DNA of 64,000 bases from Orientallactaga sibirica (GCA_036365145.1 JAEOAD010000012.1:43588501-43652500); one strand, 5' to 3'. Shown: positions 1-12,390, counted from the stretch's first letter. Notes: generated by a model not told the origin, from the letters alone. Numbers and translations: made by a program.

Positions 1-134
1 ATACCCAGTTTGAATCTCCAAATTCCATGTAAGCCAGGTGCATGTGGTGGCACATCTGTCTGGGGTTCATTTGCAGTGGCTAGAGGCCCTGGCGAGCCCA
101 TTCTCATTCTCCCTCTCTCTCTCTCTCTCTCTAG

Positions 135-177
<43 letters not shown>

Positions 178-178
178 A
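1..178 (+). mobile_element. tRNA-derived SINE (type 1), cut by window start
   Basis: The 3' two thirds of a Dipodoid-type, ID-like SINE are present: a 'GTAAGCCAG' block, 'CATTTGCAGTGGCTAGAGG', a CT-rich run from about 111, and an (AAAT)n tail to 178. The tRNA-like head lies outside the window. Confidence 0.9.
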
Positions 179-383
179 ATCTAAAAAGGGGGGGTTATTG
201 TTAGACTCTCAAGAGGAATAGAGAATGACAGTGATTTTTCAAATACAACTATCTAAATTGAGAGAAGATATTAAACTTCTCAATTCTTCCTCATTTATAA
301 AATTATGGAAATGTACATTCCAGTATCTCCTTGAAAACTAGAGAAGATATAGTAAATAATAATGCAATGCTTGAGAACATGTT

Positions 384-739
384 TGTGGTGGTTTGATCCA
401 GGTGTCTCCCATAAACTTAGGTGTTCTGGATGCTAGGTTCCCGAGGTGAAAGCAATTGGAAATTAAAGCCTCCTGGAGGTGGTGTATTGTTGGGGGTTGG
501 GCTTATTATTATATGGGTATTATAGCCAGTTTCCCTATGCCAGTGTTTGGCACACTCTCCAGTTACTATTGTCCATCTCTGTCAGCCAGGGGGTGATGTC
601 CACCTTCTGCTCATGCCATCATTTTCCCCTGCCATCATGAAACTTCCCCTCAAGTCTGTAAACCAAAATAAACCCTTTAATCCAACCAGCTGCTCTTGGT
701 TGGGTAATTTTTTGCCAGCAATGTGAACCTGACTGAAAA
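384..739 (+). mobile_element. MaLR-type 5' LTR
   Basis: The LTR begins TGTGGTGGTTTGA and contains an AATAAACC poly(A) signal near 667. It matches the LTR at 1895-2249 along its length and is therefore the 5' LTR of one complete element. The five bases before it (ATGTT, 379-383) recur directly after the 3' LTR, which is the target-site duplication expected of ERVL/MaLR integration. The subfamily (ORR1, MT or a lineage-specific one) cannot be named without a repeat library. Confidence 0.9.
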
Positions 740-1894
740 AGTAATTTTGGTACTGTGGAGTGGTGCCAATTGCTGCTACACACCTGACTGTGTGGATTTG
801 GCCTTTTGGAGTGAATTTTTAAGAGAAATGTGGAAGGATTTGATACCTTGGCCTTAGAGATGCCTTACAGTGCTGTAAGTATAGCTTGATGGACTATTTT
901 GGTTTGAGTTGAAAGACCAGAATGCAATAAGAACTAAGGACTGTAAGGGTTGGCTTATGAGGGTGAGAAAGAACTTTGCCTGGACTGGGCTAGGAACACT
1001 TTGTGTGAGAGGCTTTCTGTTATGTCTCTGTTCTGAGAATTTGTGCAGGCTTGCTTTGCACAGAAATGGACTGGTGTGTGCAGAGAGATATGGCACAGAA
1101 AGATATGTTTAGGCCAAAACTGCTGCCTGTTCAGCTGTAATTGAGAGATGTTTGAGACAGGGTCAGCCGACCTGCAATGGGCAAAAGAAAGAATATAGAA
1201 TCTTTTGAAGGGACCTGAGTGTCCTCTTCAAAGTCGGCTTTATTTCCCCCTGGATTAACAAATTGACACCCTACCTGGTATTATGGAGGATAAGAAATGC
1301 AAGAAAAAGAGAGTCATTGAGTTTACAAAACAGTCTTCTGTTTTGGAAATGGCCATGGGCAGTGTGCAGCAGGTTTGCTGGATGCCTGCATGGAAACCTG
1401 ATGGAGCCATGAGGATGAACGTGGGTTGCAGCTGAGACCCAGTGGAGATGCCGGGGAACCATGAGATGGCTGGTAAAAAAGTTGTCAGCCCGGGATAAAG
1501 CATTCCAGGACTATGAGAGCCTAGCTGGAGGGGCGGAATTGGAACTCCAGAGACTTGTTGCTGGTTAGAATTGTTGGATTGGAGACTTGTCACTGGCTAG
1601 AGTTGTTGGACTTGTAGCTACAGAGTTTGTAGTTTTCCCTATTTAAATCTTGTATTGATTGAATATTTCTTTGCTATGCCCAATGCCATCTTTTGCAATG
1701 TGAGTGTTTATTCTGTGCCATTATGGGGTTTGGGGGGATTTACTGGTATCATGGCTATGTTAAAAGACCTTGGACTATGGGTATGTTTGAACATCATTAG
1801 GATTGATAAAAACTATGGGGACTTTTAAAGTTGGATGAATGCATTACATTTTATACCGTGTATGGTTTTCAGTTTATGGGGGCCAGGGGCGGAA
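740..1894 (+). mobile_element. MaLR internal region (non-coding)
   Basis: This sequence lies between the two LTRs. It opens just downstream of the 5' LTR with a 'TTTTGGTACTGTGGAG' stretch in the position of the primer-binding site. It closes with a purine-rich tract (GGGGGCCAGGGGCGGAA, about 1879-1894) abutting the 3' LTR, as a polypurine tract should. No gag or pol frame is visible, in keeping with MaLR elements, which are non-autonomous. The same internal sequence ('GAAATGTGGAAGG...') recurs at 12478 in another element. Confidence 0.85.
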
Positions 1895-2249
1895 TGTGGT
1901 GGTTTGATCTAGGTGTCCCCCATAAACTTCGGTGTTCTGGATGCCAGGTTCCCTAGCTGATGGCAATTGGAAATTAAAGCCTCCTTGAGGTGGTACATTT
2001 TTGGGAACAGGTGTATGGGTGTTAGCCAGTTTCCCCATGCCAGTGTTTGGTACACTCTCCTGTTGTTATTGTCCATCTTACGTTGGCCAGAGGATGATGT
2101 TCACCCTCTGTGTGTGCCATCATTTTCCCTGCCATCATGGAGCTTCCCCTTGAGTCTGTAAGCAAAAATAACCCCCCCCCCCATTTTTTTTCAAAAAAGC
2201 TGCTCTTGGTTGGGTGATTTCTACCAGCAACATCAACCTGACTGCAACA
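1895..2249 (+). mobile_element. MaLR-type 3' LTR
   Basis: This is the second copy of the LTR at 384-739. It begins TGTGGTGGTTTGA and ends ACTGCAACA. It is followed by ATGTT (2250-2254), identical to the five bases before the 5' LTR. The two LTRs differ by scattered substitutions and small indels, including an oligo-C run near 2171, so the insertion is not recent. Confidence 0.9.
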
Positions 2250-2254
2250 ATGTT

Positions 2255-2788
2255 TTACATAATTTAACCATTGCTGAAAAACCAGCATTATTTATGGTTT
2301 AGAACACCAATAATACTTTAACTGGGCATGGTCTTACCAACAGAAGGTAGATTGTGTGTTAGACAAAATTGTTGGCCCAAATATGTACTCCTTAACTTTT
2401 CCTTGTTACCTAAAATGATTCTCATCTATCATATGTAGGTGGATGTAACAGTGTGTCAATTCTTTTCCTGGCCATTAAGAAGCATTCTATCTTTCTTTCT
2501 CATCTATCATTACTGCTATTATAAACCAAAGCATGCTTTGGCTTTTCAGTAGGTCTAAGGTTAATTTAAGAATTTAATATTACTCCTAGATTTTGATCAA
2601 ACATATTGGAAAAGTCTGGAATTGTGTATTAAATAGGAAAATAGTATGAATATGTTGAATTTAAGATGTATAGCAGACACCATAATATTGATTCCCATGA
2701 AAAATAGCCTAACTAGCTGTAAATATTCAAGAAAGAAAGAACATAAATTTGTCACATATCAATGTATATACATATTTTATAAATGTAG
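2255..2788. other. Unannotated AT-rich sequence
   Basis: I see no gene and no recognisable repeat here. Confidence 0.6.
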
Positions 2789-3008
2789 GATGGATTGGAA
2801 AGATGGCTTAGTGATTAAGGTGTTTGCCTGAAAAGCCAAAGGACTCAGGTTCAATTCTTTAGTATCCATATAAAGTCAGGTGCACAAAGTGGTACAGACA
2901 TCTGGAGTTTGTTTGCAGTGGCTAGAGGTTGTGGGTTGTGGTACATCCATTCTCTCTCTCTCTAGCTCTCGCTCTCTCTCTCTTCCTTACAAGTAGATAA
3001 ATAAAATA
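2789..3008 (+). mobile_element. tRNA-derived SINE (type 1)
   Basis: A head 'AGATGGCTTAGTGATTAAGG' is followed by 'GGTTCAATTC' (degenerate B box), 'CTGGAGTTTGTTTGCAGTGG', a CT run (2951-2984) and a short AAATAAA-type tail. It is diverged but full length. Confidence 0.9.
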
Positions 3009-6000
3009 TTTAAAGCAGTGGATGGATAAGATTAAATGTGGGTGAAGAAGAGAAACTGGGAGGACGTCTGTCAGAGTTTTAATACTCTAACATTTAGAAG
3101 AAAGAAAAAGAGCCAGAGGAAGACAGAGGGGGGAAAAATCAACTTATAAGGAAGCCTAAGATCAGGATGTCTCTGAAAAGGAACTTAACAAACACAGTTC
3201 TGGATAGGAGAAAGAGGTGATCAGACATGAACTCCAGTGAAAAGTGGCAGCAGAGATTAATGAGGGTTGAACTAACATTTCCTGAGTAAGATGAAACTTT
3301 TTGTTGAAGCTAATTAGCTTTGCCTTATGAGTTTTAGTTGTCCTTTTAAAAATTGTTGTAGACATTTTATTGTTTTAGATAGTTTGTTGTAATAGGTTAA
3401 TTTATTTAAAATATTTAGAAAATTTCATTATTTTGGATTTTTTATTTATGTGTGTGAAGAGAAAGAAAGATCCATGGTGAAGATAGTTTTAAATTTCAGG
3501 CAAATGTATTAATATATGCCTATGTATTATTGGGATTGTTCCAACAAAAAGAAAAGTTTGTTAATGAAACCAGGGCAGAACTCTGGAAACAAGTTCATGT
3601 ATTAGGAGAGAAAAAACTTCTACCATCCCAGTCAGCTCTGGACATTTGTTTAGAGCAGAGCAAAACTAGCTATTCTGCTTTACTAATAATTGAAACAGAA
3701 TATACAGAGGTACCTTTGCAGGAAATGATGGATTTGTCATTGGCAATGGGGAGTTTGATGGTTTCTTTGCCATGGTTTCTAGATTCTCAGGAAAATAAAA
3801 CTACTGGCTTTCAACTGAGGATAAAATTGGATGACCCAAATGAAAGACTGGGAACTGTGGGATGGTTATCTTGAAGAGTTTTAGAAATAAAGTGGTAGAA
3901 ACTATAGCTGGTGAGATTAACAGTTACAAATTAGAAGTATAAGTAGCGAACAAAAGTATGTGCATTCTTTTGTCCTAGCTCTTCACATGGAAGCAAAGAG
4001 AACTGATAATTGATGCTAACCAAAATCAAAGATTTATTTGCAAAAGAGAATAAAATATATAATTACTAAGTTATCTGATGTGAATCCAGGAAATTTTCCA
4101 GAGACACTGAGTTCCTTGTGTCAGCTCTGATGTTTTGCATTGTTTTCATATCATATCATCTCTATCTGTACTTTTCTGTGGCTTCTCAGCACCAAGGAGA
4201 AACACAAGGAACTACATGCTGACTACAATGTTTATCACAAAACCCATCATGGCTCTCCAGTTAAGCATGTTCACTTTAAAGACACACAATGCTCACTTAT
4301 GCCAGCTATGAAAAGAGGGCTAGAAATATTGGTGAGGCCTACTATTGTTTCAGAATATAAGTATGATGGAAGAAAAATAAAGCATTTCAGTGGTTAGTGT
4401 ATTCAATTGATTTATTATAATAGTAATGCATGTAACTGAAGTTTCAAAAAAATACGAAAAAAGGAATTTGGTGAATTGTGCATACCAAGAATTTTCAATG
4501 AAATTAATTTCCTATTTTTTACACAGTTCCATTGACAGTGGGATAGTTGACTGAAGTGGAATACAATAGTGGAAGTGGAAGTCAAGTAACAGCCATGAGA
4601 AACACATTTCTAAGACCTGCTTCAGAACACAATCATTTTCCATGGAACTTATTTCCAGTGGGAAAGGGTAGCTAAGGTGGTTCAGAAGAAAATGTCATTG
4701 GGAGTGAATTATTCATGGGGCTGAGAAGCAGAGGGATTTGAAAGGTCATGTATATGGATGCTGCACTTTCCATAGTGGTGAGGACTAAGGGAACGATGAA
4801 CTAATGTTTACAGACTGCATTACATGAAAGCCTACTGGTGGGCAGTATAAGCAGTGTAAGTCAAAGACAAATTGCAGGACATAGAGACCCAAGGAGAGAA
4901 GTTGAAGAAGGAAAACAATGAAAACAAAGACTCAAGCCAAAATTCAGTTCAATATGAGAGTGATTCTGTGAAAGCAGTGGCTGCAGGGATTTGAGGGAAT
5001 AATAATCAGACTCCAATGCTGATCAAGGGGTATAGGAATGAATACCTGATGACAGAGGGAACAGTGGCTCTGTTTGAGGAGGATTCATGGGACGGTAGGA
5101 CATTGGATCCAATAAGGAGATGAAAAAAGTCATATAAATGTCTGTGGAAGTTTGAGTATTTCAGTTATTTCCAAAATAAATTGGCCTGTAAAATGATTAA
5201 ATTGCCAAAATGGTAGTGGTTTCTTTGGGAAAATTGCATAATAAATTCTAATTATAGTTTTTCTTTTAGGATTAATCAGTTAAACAGTTCATAAGTCCAC
5301 AGCACCTAGGCCAAGGAAGAGGCAGTCTAAGAATCTCTGCAGATCTCTTCAATTTTTGCTTTGCGGTATCCCTGCTACTGGTAACAGTGATTGGGGAAAC
5401 TTTAATTTTAAATTTTTCTTTACATTGGAGGACAGGATTAAATATCATTACAGAGGGAGAAGTATTGCACAGATAATTACTCTTCTATTTTTTTGTAGAT
5501 GAAAATCCATTATATAATAATACTTTCAACATAAAGTGTCTACTATTAATATTAACGTTTAATGAGGCATCATGATGATCATAAACCCAACCAAAGCCAG
5601 ACTCCATGTTACATGCCTCAACACTTACTGGTGTTCTCAGAAATAGAAGTAAACCTGTCTTGGTTACAGTTCTTACATCTGTGGAACTTCATGAACTGGG
5701 GTTACTGGGATTTGATGAGACTTTTGGCAACATGGTTTTGATTACTAGACATAACTTTCCTCATCTACTTCATTGAACAAAGTTTCCAAAGTATGTTTCA
5801 GTCATTTCTCTATATGTATTACTATTTCTTTTTGTAAACTACATCTGTCTAGTATATTGATAATTGCTTACTGAGGATATTTAGAATATTTTTTGTGTAT
5901 GTTCCATGGAGGAGAAAATTAAAGAATTTTTTTTAATTCCAGACATTAAATTTTGTATCTGTCATTCATTATAATATTTTCAAAAATATTAGTGGGGTTA

Positions 6001-6063
6001 TTTTATGTTCATTAGTCAATGCAACAGAGTGGCATTTTAGTCATCTGTGATTCTATCATTTGA
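3009..6063. other. 3 kb without confident features
   Basis: The stretch is mostly AT-rich, with a purine-rich zone at 4640-5110 that resembles a very old repeat but that I cannot assign. It contains a 114-codon open frame (3530-3874, +) with no recognised domain. That frame shows no upstream promoter or exon structure I can defend, and I do not call it a gene. Confidence 0.5.
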
Positions 6064-6073
6064 CATTAACATT

Positions 6074-6298
6074 TTAAAGTTTGTTTTTATGTATTTGTTT
6101 GAGAAAGAGATAGAGGCAGAGAGAGGAAAAAAAGAGAGAGTAAGAACGGGTGAGCCAAAGACCTGCAGTCACTGCAAAAGAACTCCAGATGCATGTACCA
6201 CCTTATGTATCTGGCTTACGTTGGTCCTGAGGAATTGAACGTAGGTCCTTTGGCTTTGCAGACAAGCATCTCAACCTCTAAGCCTTCTCTCCAGGCCA
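6074..6298 (-). mobile_element. tRNA-derived SINE (type 1)
   Basis: A reverse-complement copy: GA-rich run, 'GAACTCCAGATGCATGTACC', then 'GCAGACAAGCATCTCAACC' ending 'CTCTCCAGGCC'. Direct repeats CATTAACATTTT at 6064-6075 and around 6300-6312 form the target duplication. Confidence 0.92.
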
Positions 6299-6699
6299 CC
6301 ATTAACATTTTCACACTAGGGAAGTAATATATCTGGGAAATGTGTCAGAAGTTTCTCTTTATGGTGTTTAAGAAGACAGTCAATGGACAAGTACTCCTTA
6401 TATCTACAAGAACTGGTAATATGTTTTTGGAACTCAAGTTGATAATTTGTTCATCTTTCTAACTGCAAAATATGTCATGATCGCAACCATTGGCCATGTG
6501 CATTTTATGGAGGGCAGCTTTTTAAACACTATGTTATTAATCTTTTCTACCTATCTATCAAAATCAGTGATGTGTTTGTATCTACTTCATGAATCAATTA
6601 AGAGGCTTGTCTTGTCTTTCTTTCCCCTTTCACACACAGAGAACTTACATGTTCCGTAATAACACTTTAGGTCTAATATAATGTCAGTCTCATTGGCTT

Positions 6700-6880
6700 C
6701 AAATTTTCAAAGTAAACTAGTCTGGAGGCCAGAATGCTCTGCTTCCCCAGTGCTGTGATTACTAGAATTTGCTAACTTGCCTGTATTTTTTTTAATTACA
6801 AAGATTCTGCATATCTAACACAAGTCCGTTCACTTTCAGGACAAGCTCTTTACCAGCTATCTGTTTCTCCAGTCTAGAAG
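6700..6880 (-). mobile_element. Degraded B4-like composite SINE
   Basis: On the minus strand a tRNA/ID-like head (about 6880 to 6800, starting 'CTGGAGAAACAGATAGCTGG') leads into a B1-like part containing 'AATCACAGCACTGGGGAAGC' (about 6770). Its layout resembles the copies at 8870 and 57066. Divergence is high. Confidence 0.55.
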
Positions 6881-7283
6881 CACATATACACACAGCGTAA
6901 ATTTTCATAAACATTTCAGTATTTATTGAAATGATACTTTCATTAGTTTTATTTATTTATTTGTTTATTTAATTCTCACCATTTCAGTTTATTTTAATAA
7001 AATTGAGAACACAGTGTTTTTCCAAGAATTGATTTACTCCTTTAAGATCTGCATCTCTCTATATACATTATTAACAGTTGTCTTGTTCAAATCATTTTAA
7101 TAAAATCAAATGACTACTGTAATTCTTTCTTTGTGCTTTTTAATTTTTTTCTCCTTGTTTGATCACCAGTTTTCAATTGATTGATCAGATAAATACTTCT
7201 TGAAAAGACCTGTCAGTTACATAATTTAATTTTTATCTTTAGCACAGTTCAGTTACTATCCTTGTTTTTCTTTCTTTTTTTTT

Positions 7284-7503
7284 TTGAAATTTTATTTTTT
7301 TATTTATTTATTAGAGACAGAGAGAAGGAGAGAGAGAGAGAGAGAGAGAGAGACAATGAGTGCTCCAGGGCCTCTAGCCACTGCAAATGAACTGGAGACA
7401 CATGCACCAATGTGCATCTGGCTTGCATGGGACCTGGAGAATTTAACTGGGGTCCTTAGGCTTCTCAGGCATACACCTTAACCACTAAGCTATCTCTCCA
7501 TCC
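7284..7503 (-). mobile_element. tRNA-derived SINE (type 1)
   Basis: T-rich tail, (GA)n run (7318-7352), 'GCCTCTAGCCACTGC', 'CCTTAACCACTAAGC' and an end at 'TCTCTCCATCCC'. Flanking sequence 'ACTATCCTTG' before and 'ACTATCTTTG' after gives an imperfect target duplication. Confidence 0.92.
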
Positions 7504-8009
7504 CACTATCTTTGTTTTATTTCTTACTTTTTTTCAAGTTTCTTAACTTGAGACATCATCATATTTATTTTCATATGCTTTTATTTTTAACTAAATAACT
7601 TCAGATTTTTCCTATGATAATATTTTGAAGTATTGTATTACTTTTGATATTTTGATCACCAGTCTTTCAATTGATTGATCAGATAAATACCTCAGATAAA
7701 TAAATACCTCTTGAAATATTATATCACTTTTTGATATTTTGTTTGTGGTTGTTAATTTTTAAGTACTGATGTTATTTTTAATTATGTTTTTCTCTACAAG
7801 TGGGCAGTTCAAAAAATCTCTAGCAAGTTCATTACTTCATTATGGCTGAAAATAGAATTGCAATATTTCAATGTTTCATAATATTTTGAATTTAATAAGC
7901 AATTTAGCATTTAAGGAATGTCTTATACATATTGAAAGAGACTGTTTCTGTTTTGTATGATCATGTGTTTGTGTGCAGGCCATAAAATTAGCATAATATA
8001 AATAAAAAT
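7504..8009. repeat. Unique sequence with a local direct duplication
   Basis: The motif 'TCAATTGATTGATCAGATAA' occurs at about 7172 and again at about 7666, with homologous flanks of roughly 45 bases. The second copy carries an internal tandem repeat of 'AGATAAATACCTC'. 'ACTTTTGATATTTTG' near 7640 is also echoed near 7724. The copies are separated by the SINE at 7284-7503. Confidence 0.7.
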
Positions 8010-8237
8010 AAACCATATATATATATATATTTGCAAGGAAAGAGAGAGAGAGAGAAATTAGTCAGACTGAGAGAATGAGTGCACCAGGGCCTCTAGCCAC
8101 TGTAAATAAACTTCAAATGCATGGGTCACTTTGTGTATCTGGCTTTACGAGGATACAGGGGAATACTGGGGATTCAAATCTCAGTTGTTAGGCTTGGCAG
8201 GCAAGTGCCTTAACTACTGAGAAATTTCTCCAGCCCC
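8010..8237 (-). mobile_element. tRNA-derived SINE (type 1)
   Basis: An (AT)n and (GA)n tail region, 'GCACCAGGGCCTCTAGCC', 'CAAGTGCCTTAACTACTGAG', ending 'TCTCCAGCCCC'. Confidence 0.9.
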
Positions 8238-8869
8238 TTACTTACTTGTTTTAAGTCATCTTATGTCTGTGTACTCTGATTTCTTTGTTTTACTATATTT
8301 TCTATATTGACTATTTTTTTTTTTTGCAAACTTCATATCTGATATTCCTTTTATTCTACTTGATTGAATTAGGGTCTGTCATTTATTCTATTTCTTTTCT
8401 CTGAAAGTATAATCTCATTTAGAAAATGTCTTTCAATTCCAACCATGCAAATAGCTACCAGATTGTCCATTTCCAGACTTACCTTTTCACCAGGAATTTG
8501 TGTGTATCTACCGTTATACTTGACATTCCCACAGAAGTGACTTTCATGTTTGTCAGATCAAAAAAATTGTAACAAAACTTATGATTTCTTCCTGAGCACT
8601 AACTCAGTTGCTTAAACCAAAAACTAAATTCTTTCATTGACATTCACTTGTTCTTTAATATGTCTTTGGAAAATATTTTCCTCTCTTCCTCCAAATTACA
8701 CCATAGATCCTTTCACTTCTTCCTTATCATACTTGTTCACAATGTCATCTCTAGACTGCATACATTAAGCCAACAGCTTTCTTTTTGCTTCTAATGTATG
8801 TGCCCTTCCACAATTTTACAACTATCAATTAGATAAGTATTTGAGTCATTCATCATTCAAATATTAGAA
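8238..8869. other. Unannotated AT-rich sequence
   Basis: No gene and no recognisable repeat. Confidence 0.55.
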
Positions 8870-9240
8870 AAGAACTATGGAGATGGCTCAGTAGATAAAG
8901 TACTGCTGCACAAATACAAGTGCTTGAGTTCGTATCCCCAAATCCTGGAAAACAAAGCCAGAAACTATGGTGGCTTTTTGTAATGCTAGTAACCTGATGG
9001 TAAAATGAGAGAGGAGAATTTCTCAGAAGCTCATGGATCAGCTAGCCTGGGGCACTCAGTGATCAGCAAGGAGAATGAGTGACCCTTACTCAAAAGAGGT
9101 GTAAGGTGAGGACCAACACCATAACATGTTCTACATGCACACACACGCGCGTGAGCGTATACTGGCACTCTTGTGCTTGCACTAACACAAATGGACACAC
9201 ATTCATCCCTTCTTCCTGCACACATGCACAAATCCACACG
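8870..9240 (+). mobile_element. B4-like composite SINE
   Basis: A tRNA-like head ('GGAGATGGCTCAGTAGATAA', 8879) is followed by a B1-like middle ('GGTGGCTTTTTGTAATGC') and the typical 'GACCCTTACTCAAAAGAGG' segment, then a CA-rich tail (9120-9240). The order ID head plus B1-like body is that of rodent B4 elements. The same family appears at 57066. Confidence 0.75.
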
Positions 9241-10745
9241 CTCTAATTCTCCTCATTGGTTTCTGTCCCCTAATCACCCTGGTTTTCTTGTAGATAGCTC
9301 ACAGAAATCTTTTGCTCTTCTATATTCCCATAATCTTCTTTAAATTTTAAGATAGTTGGCTTTTTTAATATTTATGTTTATATATTTCCTACATTTATTC
9401 CCTTTGACAGATTCTTCTCAAATTGTTGATTTAGAGTATTCCCTTGTACTTCATATCACAATATTATATATTATTTTCACCATAATATGTGTCATTAGGT
9501 GTCACTAATTTGGTTAGCTGTAATAAAGGGCTGCTTGCTAGCTACAGTGAGAGGTATTGCCCAATGCTATTGTCTATAGACTGAGAAGTACTGAGAAGGC
9601 CAAGATGGGTTTTTAAACTGAAAACAATAATTTTAGGATGTCAGTATGATGTAGTATTGATTTAATTAAGTAAAGATAAAAAGATATTTTATACTGAAGA
9701 AGTTAGCAAATCTCAGGAATTCAACATTACTACTGCTGGACTCCAAGAAGTCTGTCCAGAGACTATACCCTGCTATCTAGATAACCCAGGGGAACCTGAA
9801 GAAAGGAGGTCAAAGAAGCAGACATCCTTCACACTTGCTAATCCTTGTCCTTTTCCCTTTCTGCCAGCAGGTACCCAACCTTTAAGCACCCCCACTCCCC
9901 CCCTGCAAAAAGCCCCATGGTACTTCATGTTTCCAGTCCTAGTTTGGACTGTTAATGTGTGATGTGTCCCTCTGCTACCTAGAAATAAAATCCTCCTCCC
10001 TGGCAAAAATGTCTCCCTGCTAATGTCCTTTCCAACTGGCCTCAAAAATCAATCTTTTTCCTTACATATGCACTGTAGATACTTACATAGAGGTGAGGAA
10101 GAGTGCCAGGTTCAAGTCATTTTACATATGTATATATATATACATGGTTTTATGGCTGATAAAATAATCTTACATGTTATGCATATTTGGCCCTTAAACA
10201 TAACTCATTTGATGTTTTAAAAATTTTTTTTGAAGTCTTTCAGCAAAGGGGATCTTGTCTCTTTAGGCAGTCACTGTATTTTCTCATATTTCTGGCATAT
10301 ATTTTCTCGTATTTGTTGAAATTCTTTCTATCAGCCAACAAGAAGTTTTATCTTCTTTCCATTACTATAGGAGGTATGAGGGACATCTTTCTCTTCTCAT
10401 GTCCCATTAGTTTATCATGTTCTTATTTCTGTACTGTCTCATGCTCACCTGAATCTCGAGCAAAACACATACTAATGACTTCTGAAATGAAACATGCCTT
10501 CTCATATCCCATAAACAGAGAAGAACTTAGTAGATAACTAATAATTTTTGAATGTACAAAAGTTAGGAGCAGCTGATTGGTAAGAATTAATTTTAAATAG
10601 GAAGTCAGATAGGTAATGTTTATGTGTATTTTACTTTTCAAGTTAATTTTATTATTTGCGTAATGATTAAAACTGGCTAGCACAAAATTGTGTTTATAAT
10701 CATTTTATCCAGGTGATAAAATGGTGGGATAAGTAAAGGAAATCA

Positions 10746-10748
<3 letters not shown>
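9241..10748. other. Unannotated sequence
   Basis: Unique, AT-rich DNA. Weak frames here (9773-10045 on minus, 10187-10537 on plus) have no recognisable domains. A short (TA)n lies at 10127-10142. Confidence 0.5.

Positions 10749-10792
<44 letters not shown>
10749..10792. repeat. (AT)22 microsatellite
   Basis: Uninterrupted alternating AT over 44 bases, likely polymorphic and able to extrude a cruciform. Confidence 0.97.
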
Positions 10793-10797
<5 letters not shown>

Positions 10798-11229
10798 CAA
10801 AAGTTCATCTTCAAGTACAGTTATTATAACCAAAGTAAAATCACTTTAATAGGCCTTTCAAATTTAAGGAGGTTAAAGAAAATGGATCTTTTAAGATTGT
10901 TTGTTTTTTGATGGGAACAGAATAAGTTTACTGACAAAGCAAAAAAATAAAGCAACTTCATTAGACATGCTAATTTAGATTCCTAAAAAATACTAAACTA
11001 TATTTTATTACCTTTTCCAATTACAATTAATCTATTTCTGAAGTTCTAATTAAATGCCTGAATGGTCTAAAAAAGTTTTTGTTTTAGATTTTAAAGAATT
11101 ACTGGTTGTTTCATTGAGTGCTTTATGAACATGATTTTGAAAGCCATTTTTTTTGGCTGAATAACCAAAAACTAGATTTTCTGTGATGATATACTGAAAA
11201 ACTTTAATAGCCTGCCCATCTTATAGATA

Positions 11230-11595
11230 CTTTCTCATTGCTGGAACTAGACATGCCATAAAAAAAAAAAAAAAAAAAAAAACACCTAATAGTCTTAAAG
11301 AGTTTATTTGGTTTATATTCTCAAGGGGAATCTCCATCATGGCACAGAAAAGATGGTAGAGACTGGGCATCAACTTCTTGCTATAAGAGCTCACAGAAAG
11401 CAGCAAGGCAGTGAGCTGAGCTCTGGAAAAACAGAAGGTGAGATATACTATCCCAAAGCACACCCTTAGTGTCTCATTGCTTTCAGCAAAGCTTCATTTC
11501 CCTAATTTTCACCATCTCAATTTCCTAACTGACACCAAGCATGCAAAACACCTGAGTCTACGGGAGACATCTGATTAACACCATCATAATGTATG
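11230..11595 (-). mobile_element. MaLR-like LTR, degraded
   Basis: Read on the plus strand this is an inverted LTR: an A-run at 11260-11281, 'GAATCTCCATCATGGCACAG', 'GAGCTGAGCTCTGG', 'CACACCCTTAGTGTCTCATT' and an end 'CATCTGATTAACACCATCAT'. This is the usual layout of rodent MaLR LTRs in reverse orientation. Boundaries are approximate. Confidence 0.6.
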
Positions 11596-12050
11596 CAACC
11601 TTTTAACTTTGATCACCTATATCATATAGTATTATGAGAAGTACATTTTCAGTTGAAATACACATGGATATTTAGATCTGCATTTATGAACAGAGTGGAT
11701 TTAGCACCACACTTTCAAATTTAGTTCTTATTTTCAAATACTGAAAACTTTGGTTTGTTTCATCAAGAAAAAAATAGGGTGATTGGCATGATTTGAGTTA
11801 TTATTGCAAATGCTTTCTGTAGTATCAAATTTTTCTACATGAAAGCTTCTGTATATTATGTGTTGATAGATATAAATATATTTAATCTGAATATATGAAC
11901 ATTTTTCTTCAAAACTTTTATTCCTCTTTCTACTATCTAAACAGCTGGTTTAATTTGAAGAAATAACATACCTTAAAAATGATTTATTCCAAGTTAACCA
12001 ATGATATTATTTAATGGTTTTATTTTTAAAGGGTTTATTTTGTTAGAAGT
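11596..12050. other. Unannotated AT-rich sequence
   Basis: No gene or repeat recognised. Confidence 0.55.
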
Positions 12051-12390
12051 TGTGGTGGTTTGAATGTGAATGCATGTCCCCATTATTATTAGAGATATTT
12101 TGTTTAGGTTAAGCACTCTACTTAAGTGTCTAGTAGCCTGCTGGAGGAGGTGTCACTGGGGCAGGATCTTGTAATCCAGATCAAGATATGTAAAATACCA
12201 GTTTGTGTTCTGGCTGTTCGTGTTTGTCGATGTTTGGTGATGTCTCTCTGCTATGGATCTATGGAAGTGAGCTAGCTTCTTCCACCATTGATGTCGTTTC
12301 CCCTGGACTCTGTAAGCCTGAAATAAACCCTTTCCTCTCATAAGCTGCTTCTGGTGTGGTGTTTGTCCTGGCGATGAGAATGTAACTGCA
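12051..12390 (+). mobile_element. MaLR 5' LTR (older subfamily)
   Basis: Starts TGTGGTGGTTTGAATG and ends GTAACTGCA. It contains 'CTGCTGGAGGAGG', 'GGATCTATGGAAGTGAGC' and the signal AATAAACC near 12321. It pairs with the partial LTR at 13868-14121, which shares these blocks, and is followed by MaLR internal sequence homologous to 828-960. Confidence 0.85.

Noticed and set aside
9773..10045. 90-codon minus frame in moderately GC-rich DNA
   Set aside because: No domain, no splice or promoter context, and no low-frequency codon signature that would set it apart from chance.
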